Below are positions 7,451 to 14,413 of a DNA stretch of 38,736 nt, in pieces. The notes under the pieces are model-generated. The model had not been told where the DNA came from, did no database searches, and saw only the letters and a program-made list of their open reading frames with translations. Position numbers and translations under genes: made by a program. Numbering within the stretch: the stretch's first letter is position 1; each line of letters starts with the position of its first letter. Origin of the DNA: Anaerolineae bacterium (GTDB taxonomy: Bacteria; Chloroflexota; Anaerolineae; Promineifilales; Promineifilaceae); contig WFSA01000220.1 in NCBI GenBank assembly GCA_015486215.1, forward strand, positions 1 through 38,736. The letters are read 5' to 3'.

Positions 7451-8287
7451 ATGGCCCTGAAAGGCAACCTGCGTGATTTTTCCACGACGCAACTACTCAA
7501 CTTAATCAACTTGGCTCGTAAAACAGGTACGCTTACTGTTCAAGGTGACGAACTTGCACGAATGTCATTTCGTGAAGGAAAACTCATCTACGCCCATATT
7601 GGCAACGAAACAGGAAATCAACTTGCTCATGTATTAGAGCAGGCAGGCAAGCTGACAAAAGAGCAAGCACGGATTATACAGACTCGCGTTAAGGGAAAGA
7701 GCGACAAACAAATTGGACACCTGCTCATTCAAGCAGGATATGTGACGCAAAGCGATATTATTCAAAGCGTGCGCCAACATGTACTTGGTATTGTATATAA
7801 ACTATTTACATGGCGTGATGGCCTTTTCCGTTTTGATGCTAATAAACTGCCGCCATCTACCCATATAACCATTCCCATTGATTTGGAAAGCGTTCTTATG
7901 GAAGGCAGCCGTCGGGTACAAGAGTGGGAAGTATTGCAAGAAGAGCTTCCTGATTTAGACGTATCTTTACGTTTTGCAGATAAACCCGATGAGAAACTGC
8001 GTAATGTGAATCTGACGGTGGAAGAGTGGCGCGTTATTTCATTTATTAACCCGCAAAACTCAGTGCGGCAAATCGCAAGGGCAAATAACCTGACCGATTT
8101 TGAAGTGCGGCGTATTATCTATGGAATGTTGCAAGCTGGTATTGTTCAAATTATCCAGCCGCCAAAACCAAAGAAACCGCCGACACCAACCTCAGCACGC
8201 CGACGCAAATCGGCCGCACCAGAACAATCCCCATCAGTAAAACGGGGCGTGGTCGTACGCTTAATCGATCGTATCCGAGGGTTATAG
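7451..8287 (+). CDS. DUF4388 (PatA N-terminal-like) domain protein
   Basis: A 278-residue cytosolic protein. Residues 1-75 ('MALKGNLRDFSTTQLLNLI', then 'RKTGTLTVQGD' and 'REGKLIYA') are a clear DUF4388 domain, found in gliding-motility and signalling proteins and in PatA-type regulators. A middle helical part (about 75-150) continues the pattern 'IGHLLIQAGYVTQSDI'. Residues ~180-240 have a winged-helix-like look ('VEEWRVISFINPQNSVRQIARANNLTD'). The tail is rich in Pro, Lys and Arg. In many genomes such proteins lie beside small GTPases and act as adaptors or effectors, and here the GTPase gene follows by 125 nt. Exact role unknown. Confidence 0.85.
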   Translation: MALKGNLRDFSTTQLLNLINLARKTGTLTVQGDELARMSFREGKLIYAHIGNETGNQLAHVLEQAGKLTKEQARIIQTRVKGKSDKQIGHLLIQAGYVTQSDIIQSVRQHVLGIVYKLFTWRDGLFRFDANKLPPSTHITIPIDLESVLMEGSRRVQEWEVLQEELPDLDVSLRFADKPDEKLRNVNLTVEEWRVISFINPQNSVRQIARANNLTDFEVRRIIYGMLQAGIVQIIQPPKPKKPPTPTSARRRKSAAPEQSPSVKRGVVVRLIDRIRGL

Positions 8288-8412
8288 GGTTCAAGACCAT
8301 ATAATATGGTTTGATTTTTTATAAGACTATAGGAAGTAACTGTCATATTAACCACAGTGGGTTAAATAGTGATTACGCCTTCCCAATGTATATTTGAGCA
8401 AGGGCAACAGCT

Positions 8413-8955
8413 ATGCAAGCAGCAAAAATGGTTATCACAGGTCCGTTTTCCTCAGGAAAAACGGAGTTCATAGGCGCAATTAGTGAGATTGATGTCGTCT
8501 CTACTGAGCGTAAAATCTCTAGCGCGGCCGAGCAAATCAAAGAAAGCACAACGGTGGCGATGGATTTCGGCCGTATTACCGTTGGCGATGATCTTGTTCT
8601 TTACCTCTTTGGTACACCCGGTCAGCGTCGATTTGATTTTATGTGGGATATTTTATCTCAAGGTATGCTTGGTTTCGTGGTGATGGTAGATAGCACAAAG
8701 CCAGAGACCTTCCGTGAAGGCAAACGCATTTTAGAAACATTCGATGGATACGCACATACACCATACGTTGTCGCCGCCAATAAGCAAGATATGGAAGACG
8801 CGTGGGATCCAGAAGATTTGCGCATTATTCTGCGCTTGCCGCCAGAGGTCAAAATCTTACCTTGTGTAGCAACAGACAAAGAGAGCGTTAAGAATGTGTT
8901 ATTAGAGCTTCTTTACTCTATCTTAGAAGAAATTGACGCGATGGACACTGCTTAA
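8413..8955 (+). CDS. Small Ras-like GTPase (MglA/Rag/COG2229 type)
   Basis: A 180-residue P-loop GTPase. Motifs are in order: G1 GPFSSGKT (residues 10-17), G2 region with the conserved Thr in 'KESTTVAMDFG', G3 'LFGTPGQRRF' (66-74) and G4 NKQD (123-126). A 'CVATDKES' stretch stands where G5 is expected. The G3 glutamine/arginine arrangement and size match prokaryotic small GTPases encoded next to roadblock, DUF4388 or histidine-kinase genes. It probably switches a signalling complex with the upstream DUF4388 protein. An AAGGG ribosome site precedes the ATG. No membrane anchor is visible. Confidence 0.92.
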   Translation: MQAAKMVITGPFSSGKTEFIGAISEIDVVSTERKISSAAEQIKESTTVAMDFGRITVGDDLVLYLFGTPGQRRFDFMWDILSQGMLGFVVMVDSTKPETFREGKRILETFDGYAHTPYVVAANKQDMEDAWDPEDLRIILRLPPEVKILPCVATDKESVKNVLLELLYSILEEIDAMDTA

Positions 8956-9134
8956 CGCCTTGTTTACATCACATTTACCTGCCTTTTATGGTTCGCTGGT
9001 GCAACAACTGTTACTATTCTATTAATTATTTAGTAGCATAGTAAAAGCGAATTTATTAGAGGCTAGTTGTTGGCATTTGCCTCAACTTACATTCTACCCA
9101 TTCTACATGTAGATGGCCTAAATAAAGACGACGC

Positions 9135-9172
9135 AAAGCGTTTCGCAAATACTTTGTGAAACGCTTTTTATT
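9135..9172 (+). terminator. Rho-independent terminator downstream of the GTPase gene
   Basis: AAAGCGTTTC (9135-9144) pairs with GAAACGCTTT (9158-9167). The loop can extend the stem (CAAA/TTTG) to about 15 bp, and TTATTATTT follows. It separates the DUF4388-GTPase pair from the hydrolase gene. The rest of 8956-9241 shows no gene. Confidence 0.75.
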
Positions 9173-9241
9173 ATTTGGGAACAAGCCTAAACAGAACCCT
9201 GATATAGATTGTTCCCAAATTGAATCACGATTGAGGTTGAT

Positions 9242-10051
9242 GTGAGTTCTATTGTTACAGAGCGGGGCATACTTCATTACGAATCCATTGGACGCGGCCG
9301 GCCAGTTATCTTGCTGCACGGATGGATAAATTCGTGGGATGTATGGCGTGACTCAATGGTGACATTGGCAAAGACTCGCCGCTATCGTGTCTATGCTCTT
9401 GATTTTTGGGGATTTGGGGATTCAGCAACGGGTGCAGAAGATTCAGACGCTACTTTTCAAGTTTCCAGCTATGTAGAGATGGTTCATCAATTTATGATGA
9501 CATTGGGTATCCAGAAAGCTCCGATTATTGGTCACTCAATGGGCGGAACGGTTGCTCTCTCAATGGCATTGGAACATCCAGATCGTGTAGCAAGAACGGC
9601 AATTGTTGGAGCCCCAGTTGTGGGTTCGTCGCTTAACCCATTTCTTCGCCTATCTGGTTACAATCTTATTGCCCAACTCGTGTGGCGATACCCCTTTATA
9701 CGTGACAATATTATGAAGATATTGCTCGCTGGTGACTCTAGAGAAGTTAAAGCGATGATTTTCCGTGACGTGCAGCGTACGACGATGGAATCGTTTTTTC
9801 GTAGTATCGGTGATCTGAGAGCCACAGATTTGCGAAGCAGATTAGATACATTAGAATCTCCTGTGTTAGGCATGTATGGCGTAAAAGATAATATTGTTTC
9901 TCCTTCTAACGCAGGTTTATTAACGAGCGGATCTCGTATCGCTAAAATCGTTATGATGAATCATTCACGTCATTTTCCAATGATTGATGAACCAGATCGG
10001 TTTGTAGCAGCATTGCAAGAGTTCCTAAATGACGATGGTGCAGGTGATTGA
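9242..10051 (+). CDS. Alpha/beta hydrolase
   Basis: A 269-residue alpha/beta-hydrolase fold enzyme starting at GTG 9242 (GAGG ribosome site at 9233-9236). The HGW oxyanion motif is at 26-28, and the nucleophile elbow GHSMGG gives Ser99. The acid is probably Asp216 in 'YGVKDNIVSP', and the base is His244 in 'SRHFPMIDEP'. The catalytic triad thus looks complete. Substrate unknown; family members are esterases, lipases and C-C hydrolases. The stop overlaps the next gene (V4R protein) by 23 bp, suggesting translational coupling. It is paralogous to the gene at 18230, with the shared 'LGRGRP..HGW..SW' opening and 'WGFGDS' motif. Confidence 0.9.
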   Translation: MSSIVTERGILHYESIGRGRPVILLHGWINSWDVWRDSMVTLAKTRRYRVYALDFWGFGDSATGAEDSDATFQVSSYVEMVHQFMMTLGIQKAPIIGHSMGGTVALSMALEHPDRVARTAIVGAPVVGSSLNPFLRLSGYNLIAQLVWRYPFIRDNIMKILLAGDSREVKAMIFRDVQRTTMESFFRSIGDLRATDLRSRLDTLESPVLGMYGVKDNIVSPSNAGLLTSGSRIAKIVMMNHSRHFPMIDEPDRFVAALQEFLNDDGAGD

Positions 10052-10688
10052 TTTGGCAAAAGAAATGGAAGAAACACAGTATTATTATCCTAATAAAATG
10101 GGGCGCATTGTATTGACGGCTCTAGAACAGATTACGGGGCGGCATGGAGTTAATGCAGTTCTTAATTTGGCTAATCTGGAACATCTTGTCAATAATTATC
10201 CGCCGAATAATCTGCGGCGAGGCTTTTCTTTTGATGAATTTGGAGCCATTCAGCAGGTTCTGGAAGAAATGTATGGGATTCGCGGCGGGCGGGGCCTGGC
10301 GTTACGTTCAGGTCGTGAGACGTGGACATATGCGCTTAAAGAGTTCGCTCCAGTTCTTGGCATTACTGATTTGGCTGTGCGGATGTTGCCATTGGGAATG
10401 AAGCTGAAAATTGGTTTGGATGTATTTGCGGAAACATTCAATAAATTTAGCGATCAAAAAGTGCGTTTATCTGAGGATGAACGTGGCTATTTGTGGATTA
10501 TTGAGCGTTGCCCTGTTTGTTGGGGACGCACGTCAGAAGAGCCTTGTTGTCATTTGGCAGTGGGACTATTGGAAGAATCACTTACTTGGGTGAGCCGTGG
10601 GCGCCAATTTGATGTAAAAGAGGTATCTTGTATTGCTACTGGTGATGAGAATTGCACTATTGTCATATCAAAGAAACCAATAACGTAG
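10029..10688 (+). CDS. V4R domain (4-vinyl reductase-type) small-molecule sensor
   Basis: A 219-residue cytosolic protein. The C-terminal half (about 130-215) is a V4R domain with the conserved Cys pattern 'RCPVCWGRTSEEPCCH', then 'EVSCIATGDENCTIVI'. V4R domains bind small hydrophobic ligands and sometimes metals, and occur in bacteriochlorophyll BchJ, XylR-type activators and archaeal regulators. The N-terminal ~120 residues are helical, starting 'KMGRIVLTALEQITGRHGVNAVL'. The gene overlaps the hydrolase by 23 bp, so one may produce or remove the ligand of the other (inference). No DNA-binding or catalytic domain is attached. Confidence 0.85.
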   Translation: MTMVQVIDLAKEMEETQYYYPNKMGRIVLTALEQITGRHGVNAVLNLANLEHLVNNYPPNNLRRGFSFDEFGAIQQVLEEMYGIRGGRGLALRSGRETWTYALKEFAPVLGITDLAVRMLPLGMKLKIGLDVFAETFNKFSDQKVRLSEDERGYLWIIERCPVCWGRTSEEPCCHLAVGLLEESLTWVSRGRQFDVKEVSCIATGDENCTIVISKKPIT

Positions 10689-10735
10689 GCATTTGGACTG
10701 GCTTCCGCTTAAACTTGTTAAATGTAAGGAATGAG

Positions 10736-10878
10736 GTGGCTTCTCAATATTTCGGGGTGACTACAACGGACGAAAGAAATAAACGGATGGTGTAGCCGAG
10801 AAAATATCCGTTCATTTTCATAATCCGTTGTAGTCACAGTAAAAACAAAATAATTTCCCCGCTTTTTTGAGAAGATAT
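10736..10878. mobile_element. MITE family B, copy B2 with perfect 8-bp TSD
   Basis: A 143-bp B-type element (GTGGCTTCTCAATATTTCGG ... TTTTTTGAGAAGATAT) with a variant left end. Perfect 8-bp duplications GGAATGAG flank it (10728-10735, 10879-10886). It is longer than B1 because of an expanded middle. Inserted in repeat C1. Confidence 0.88.
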
Positions 10879-10894
10879 GGAATGAGGATTAAAT

Positions 10895-11085
10895 GACTCC
10901 AGTGAAAAAAGGTCAATTTCGGAAAATTGGTGGTTATACACGCCTTTTTTTGAAGGTTTTGGCGCATAAAGCATAATTTTTTTGTACACCTCATTGTGGC
11001 GCATTTATGCACGATACAGGCTTCGATCACTTGGTGTTGTGTGATTTTTAGCAACTCTCCAAAATGGAGTAAATTCAGTGGAGTC
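10895..11085. mobile_element. Element D, 191 bp, with 7-bp TSD and known empty site
   Basis: Inverted ends GACTCCAGTGAA / GACTCCACTGAA. Flanked by ATTAAAT on both sides (10888-10894 and 11086-11092). The related repeat at 17499 reads 'GGATTAAATAAAACC' without the insert, which is the empty site. No ORF of note. Confidence 0.88.
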
Positions 11086-11264
11086 ATTAAATAAAACCCG
11101 AAACTTCCATCTATCATTCCTCCATCTTCATGAGAGCAGGCTCTGCGAATGCAGGAATTCACAGTCTGAAAAATCATAGATTCCCGCCTAAAAGAGTTTA
11201 CCCTCACGAAGATGAGGGCGGGAATGACAACTTTGGTAGTTAAATAAATCCTCGTTCCTAAGTT

Positions 11265-11312
11265 ACCATACAGGTATTGTTCTCGTGAAAATGGAAACGA
11301 TACCTGTATGGT
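11265..11312. repeat. 13-bp inverted repeat hairpin
   Basis: ACCATACAGGTAT and its exact complement ATACCTGTATGGT are separated by 22 nt. No T-tract follows, so this is either a weak terminator or another short repeat. It lies between repeat C1 and MITE A3. Confidence 0.5.
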
Positions 11313-11352
11313 GGCTTATTTACTGTGCGTCTTTGATAAATTGTGTGGTGAG

Positions 11353-11464
11353 GTATCTTCTCAGTATTCTGGGGAGACTTGACAAATTTTCCTAATGATA
11401 CTCGTGTAAAATAAAGTGCTGATGAAATTTGTCAAGCCTTGTCCACGATTTACTGAGGAGATAC
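11353..11464 (+). mobile_element. MITE family A, copy A3
   Basis: A full 112-bp copy, same orientation as A2, with slightly decayed right end (CTGAGGAGATAC). The flanks GTGGTGAG and TGGTTGAG resemble each other but are not a clean duplication. Located 165 bp upstream of the beta-helix protein gene. Confidence 0.85.
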
Positions 11465-11629
11465 TGGTTGAGCATGGATTCGCTAACATTATGACGGCTT
11501 TGTTGACTTAACCCCATATTTTTTATGGTAGCTGTATCCAAGCCTGAAAAGTGTATGGTGGTAATGAATGTGATATATTTTTAGAAGATAATGGGATGAT
11601 ACTCTGTAGATAAAACAGGAAAAATTATA

Positions 11630-12913
11630 ATGCGCCGTGTAATTCTTACAGAAAAAAGCCATATTGCTCCGTTTAATCAACCAGCTAGAGATTTGAGGGT
11701 TCAGAATAAACCGCTCTGGTTATGGCAGCGAGATTTGCTGTCACGATATGCGTCTGAAGAGCGAGAGTATGAAGATTGGCAGATGGCGTATGAGATGGAG
11801 AGCGAAGAAGTTGAGACGCTTGTTCATCGGGATAATCTTTTTTTTAATGCTGCGTTGATTGATGAGTTTGTTGAGTTGGCAAAAGCGGGTAAACGGCCGG
11901 TACGGTTGGCTTTTCGACAGGATGATTTGTCTATTGCTACGCATGTTGTTCCATTGACGCATTCATTTTTTCAGCAGGGGGAGTTGTTACTGGCTGATAT
12001 GTGGTATCTCCCTCGTGGTATTTCGCAGAGTGTTGAAGTTGAGCCATTGATTATAGATACTGAGCCAACTGAGGTTGGCTATTATCATGTTCCTCCTTAT
12101 ATGGCTACTGAGGTGGGAGATTTAGTTTATCAATTACCCAAAAAATCTTTTGTCCTTATTGAAAATTGGGTACATTTATTTATTGCTGATATTTTGTTTG
12201 GTGTTTTTTCTAATGGTGTTTTTCGGCAAGAGCGTATTGATCAGGAGTGGTCATATAAGTTAAAATTATTGTGGCGTTCCATTCTTGAGCAGAAGCAGAC
12301 ACGTTCTAATAGCGAGATGATAGAAATTGGAAAAAATGTTGTTATTGACCCATCGGCAACTGTGTTGGGTCCGACGATAATTGGAGATAATGTAGAGATT
12401 GGGGCGGGGGTGGTTATTGACAATTGTATTATTGGTAATAGTGTTACTGTTTCGCAAGGATGCCAGTTAATGTTGAGCGTTGTTAGTGATGGTTGTTTTC
12501 TACCATTTAGAACATCTTTGTTTATGACAACATTGATGGAAAATACGATGGTTGCTCAAAATACTTGTTTGCAATTGTGTGTTATTGGTCGTGATACGTT
12601 TATTGGCGCGGGGACGACGTTTACTGATTTTAATGTTTTGTCTGGTCCGTTGAAAACATCAACAAGGGATGGGGTTTTAGAAGAGACAAATTTATTGATT
12701 TTGGGCGGCTGTGTGGGGCATCATTGTCGGTTAAGTGCTGGGGTTATTGTTTATCCAGCACGAACGGTTGAGTCTGATGTGGTGATTTTGGCTTCGGATG
12801 ATCGACATATTTTTACTAAGAATGTCGCTTATGAGGAGAGTAATTTTTACTCATATGAGCATAAGTATGAGTATATGCGTCAATATCCGCGTGAAGATGA
12901 GGGTAATTTTTGA
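11630..12913 (+). CDS. Left-handed beta-helix (hexapeptide repeat) protein, GlmU-like architecture
   Basis: A 427-residue protein. Residues ~231-395 carry hexapeptide repeats ('IEIGKNVVIDPSATVLGPTIIGDNVEIGAGVVID' in two halves, 'VIGRDTFIGAGTTFTD', 'LLILGGCVGHHCRLSAGVIV'), forming the left-handed beta helix of acyl/nucleotidyl transferases. The N-terminal 225 residues have no sugar-nucleotide motif that I recognise but contain 'VHRDNLFFNAALIDEFVELA' and 'GKRPVRLAF'. Such two-part proteins resemble GlmU-type sugar-1-phosphate enzymes whose nucleotidyl part has diverged. The active-site His of acyltransferases cannot be assigned. The coding strand is rich in T at third positions, unlike the GC-richer genes beyond 22 kb. 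The start has only a weak AGGA upstream. Confidence 0.85.
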   Translation: MRRVILTEKSHIAPFNQPARDLRVQNKPLWLWQRDLLSRYASEEREYEDWQMAYEMESEEVETLVHRDNLFFNAALIDEFVELAKAGKRPVRLAFRQDDLSIATHVVPLTHSFFQQGELLLADMWYLPRGISQSVEVEPLIIDTEPTEVGYYHVPPYMATEVGDLVYQLPKKSFVLIENWVHLFIADILFGVFSNGVFRQERIDQEWSYKLKLLWRSILEQKQTRSNSEMIEIGKNVVIDPSATVLGPTIIGDNVEIGAGVVIDNCIIGNSVTVSQGCQLMLSVVSDGCFLPFRTSLFMTTLMENTMVAQNTCLQLCVIGRDTFIGAGTTFTDFNVLSGPLKTSTRDGVLEETNLLILGGCVGHHCRLSAGVIVYPARTVESDVVILASDDRHIFTKNVAYEESNFYSYEHKYEYMRQYPREDEGNF

Positions 12914-12954
12914 TACGTTGTGTTAAATGGGAATCATCTACGGCTTTTTAAGAT

Positions 12955-13231
12955 TAAGGCGATTGCAATCTCCAAGATTGGACACTGATTACACAGATAA
13001 GGCCATTTATGAAAAATAATTATACGTTTGTCATTCCCGTGAAGACGGGAATCCATATGTTTTTGAGGAGTGGATTCCCGCCTACGCGGGAATGATAATC
13101 AAAGTTTTGGATGATTTAAATTTAGAAATGGCCTAAAAGGATCAAGATCGGTGAAATCAGCGTGATCAGTGTTCAATTTCAACACAAGGTCAACTCAATT
13201 TTCTGTAAAAGATGAGTATGCAATCGCCCTA
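12955..13231. mobile_element. Element F, copy F2, containing nested element G1
   Basis: Ends TAAGGCGATTGCA and TGCAATCGCCCTA are inverted (one mismatch). The flanks TTTTAAGAT at 12946-12954 and 13232-13240 are a perfect 9-bp duplication. Inside the ends is a second inverted pair ('TTGGACACTGATTACACAGAT' versus 'ATCAGTGTTCAAT'), and in its centre lies element G1. Region 13241-13475 beyond it is a G/T-rich leader with no gene seen. Confidence 0.85.
12998..13136. repeat. Repeat family G, copy G1, with two ATTCCC-N8-GGGAAT units
   Basis: Bounded by TAAGGCCATTT and its near-inverse AAATGGCCTAA. It holds ATTCCCGTGAAGACGGGAAT and ATTCCCGCCTACGCGGGAAT, both of the ATTCCC-N8-GGGAAT form known for neisserial dRS3 repeats. 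A second copy lies at 34741-34862. It interrupts element F2. Confidence 0.8.
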
Positions 13232-13475
13232 TTTTAAGATAACATTGGCACATAGGCTGACAGTTGATAAAATTAGGTGGGGTGTTTTTGTTTGTACTGT
13301 GAAGGTTTTTGTAAGTGGTATAAAAACCTATTGATTGTTGTTTGTCGGTGTTAGGATATAAAGAGTGTTTACTGCCTGAGTGTGTTGTGATATGAAGTGT
13401 AGTTGTTCAGCATTTATGTCAGCGGGATGGTTGTGAGACTATCTGATGCGAGTATGAGTGTTAAGGGAAAATTTT

Positions 13476-14372
13476 ATGAGTGACGGCCGTATTTTAATTG
13501 TAGAAGATGATTTTGACATATCAAATATGTTACGCATTTTCTTTACTGGACAGGGGTATAATGTTGAGGTTGCAGTGCGGGGTAATGACGCTTTAGAAAT
13601 GTGTCGGCGACATGTCCCGGATCTTGTTGTTTTAGATATTATGCTTCCTGATATGGACGGGTACGCTGTGTGTAAATCTATGCGTACGACGACCCGTACC
13701 AGTCACATTCCTATCATTTTTCTAACGCAGAAGGATGAGCGAAGTGACAAGATTGCTGGTCTTGAATTGGGTGCAGATGATTATATTACCAAGCCATTTG
13801 ACATTGAAGAATTAAAACTTCGTGTAGGCACGGCAATTCGTAATCATCAGCGTTTGAATATGACCAATCCTATTTCTGGGTTGCCTAGTTCTCGATTGAT
13901 TGAAGATCAATTGCGGTCATTGATGCGTATGCAGAATTGGACATTACTGCTGATTGGGATTGATAATTCCAAAGCATTCAATGATGTGTATGGCTTTATC
14001 GCTGGGTCTGAGGTTATTCGCAATACGACGCTGGTTTTGAATGCAGTTATAGATGAATATGGTACCTTGGATGATTTTGTTGGTCATGCGAGTGATGATT
14101 CATTTGTGCTTGTGACAATGGCTGCGGATATAAAGGGGATGATTGGGGCTTTGCGTATTAGATTCCATGATAATATTGTGAACCATTACAACTTTATGGA
14201 TCGTGAGCAAGGATTCATCGAATTGCCAGATGGGGAACAAGTTCCATTGATGCGTTTGTCTGTCGGTATGGTCTCTAGTGAGCAGCGTTTTGCTGATATT
14301 CGTGAAATTACGGAGACTGCGGCTGAATTGCGTAATCGTGATCAGGAACGGCAAGCGGAAGCTGAGGCGTAA
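13476..14372 (+). CDS. Response regulator with REC and degenerate GGDEF domain
   Basis: A 298-residue protein starting at ATG 13476 (AAGGGA seven nt upstream; an upstream in-frame TTG is less likely). The REC domain at 1-120 has acidic pocket EDD (10-12), phospho-acceptor Asp54 in 'VVLDIMLPDMDGY', Thr84 and Lys106 in 'YITKPF'. The second half begins 'NPISGLPSSRLIEDQL', the typical linker into GGDEF, but the GG(D/E)EF signature reads SDDSF (206-210), so diguanylate cyclase activity is probably lost. It lies 41 nt before the large histidine kinase gene and is its likely partner. Confidence 0.9.
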   Translation: MSDGRILIVEDDFDISNMLRIFFTGQGYNVEVAVRGNDALEMCRRHVPDLVVLDIMLPDMDGYAVCKSMRTTTRTSHIPIIFLTQKDERSDKIAGLELGADDYITKPFDIEELKLRVGTAIRNHQRLNMTNPISGLPSSRLIEDQLRSLMRMQNWTLLLIGIDNSKAFNDVYGFIAGSEVIRNTTLVLNAVIDEYGTLDDFVGHASDDSFVLVTMAADIKGMIGALRIRFHDNIVNHYNFMDREQGFIELPDGEQVPLMRLSVGMVSSEQRFADIREITETAAELRNRDQERQAEAEA

Positions 14373-14413
14373 TCTTATTTTTATAACGAACTTATAGGGG
14401 AGCTATTGAGTTA

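Larger units (their letters stand above)
10727..11259. repeat. Repeat family C copy C1, interrupted by MITE B2 and element D
   Basis: Ends AGGAATGAGGATT and its near-inverse (CTCGTTCCT at 11251-11259), with internal 'AAACTTCCATCT', 'GAGTTTACCCTCACGAAG' and 'GGGCGGGAATGACAACTTTGGTAGTTAAAT'. The copy at 17499-17729 shows the uninterrupted left end 'GGATTAAATAAAACC'. Here it is broken first by B2 (10736-10878) and then by D (10895-11085), so three elements are nested. Confidence 0.8.
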
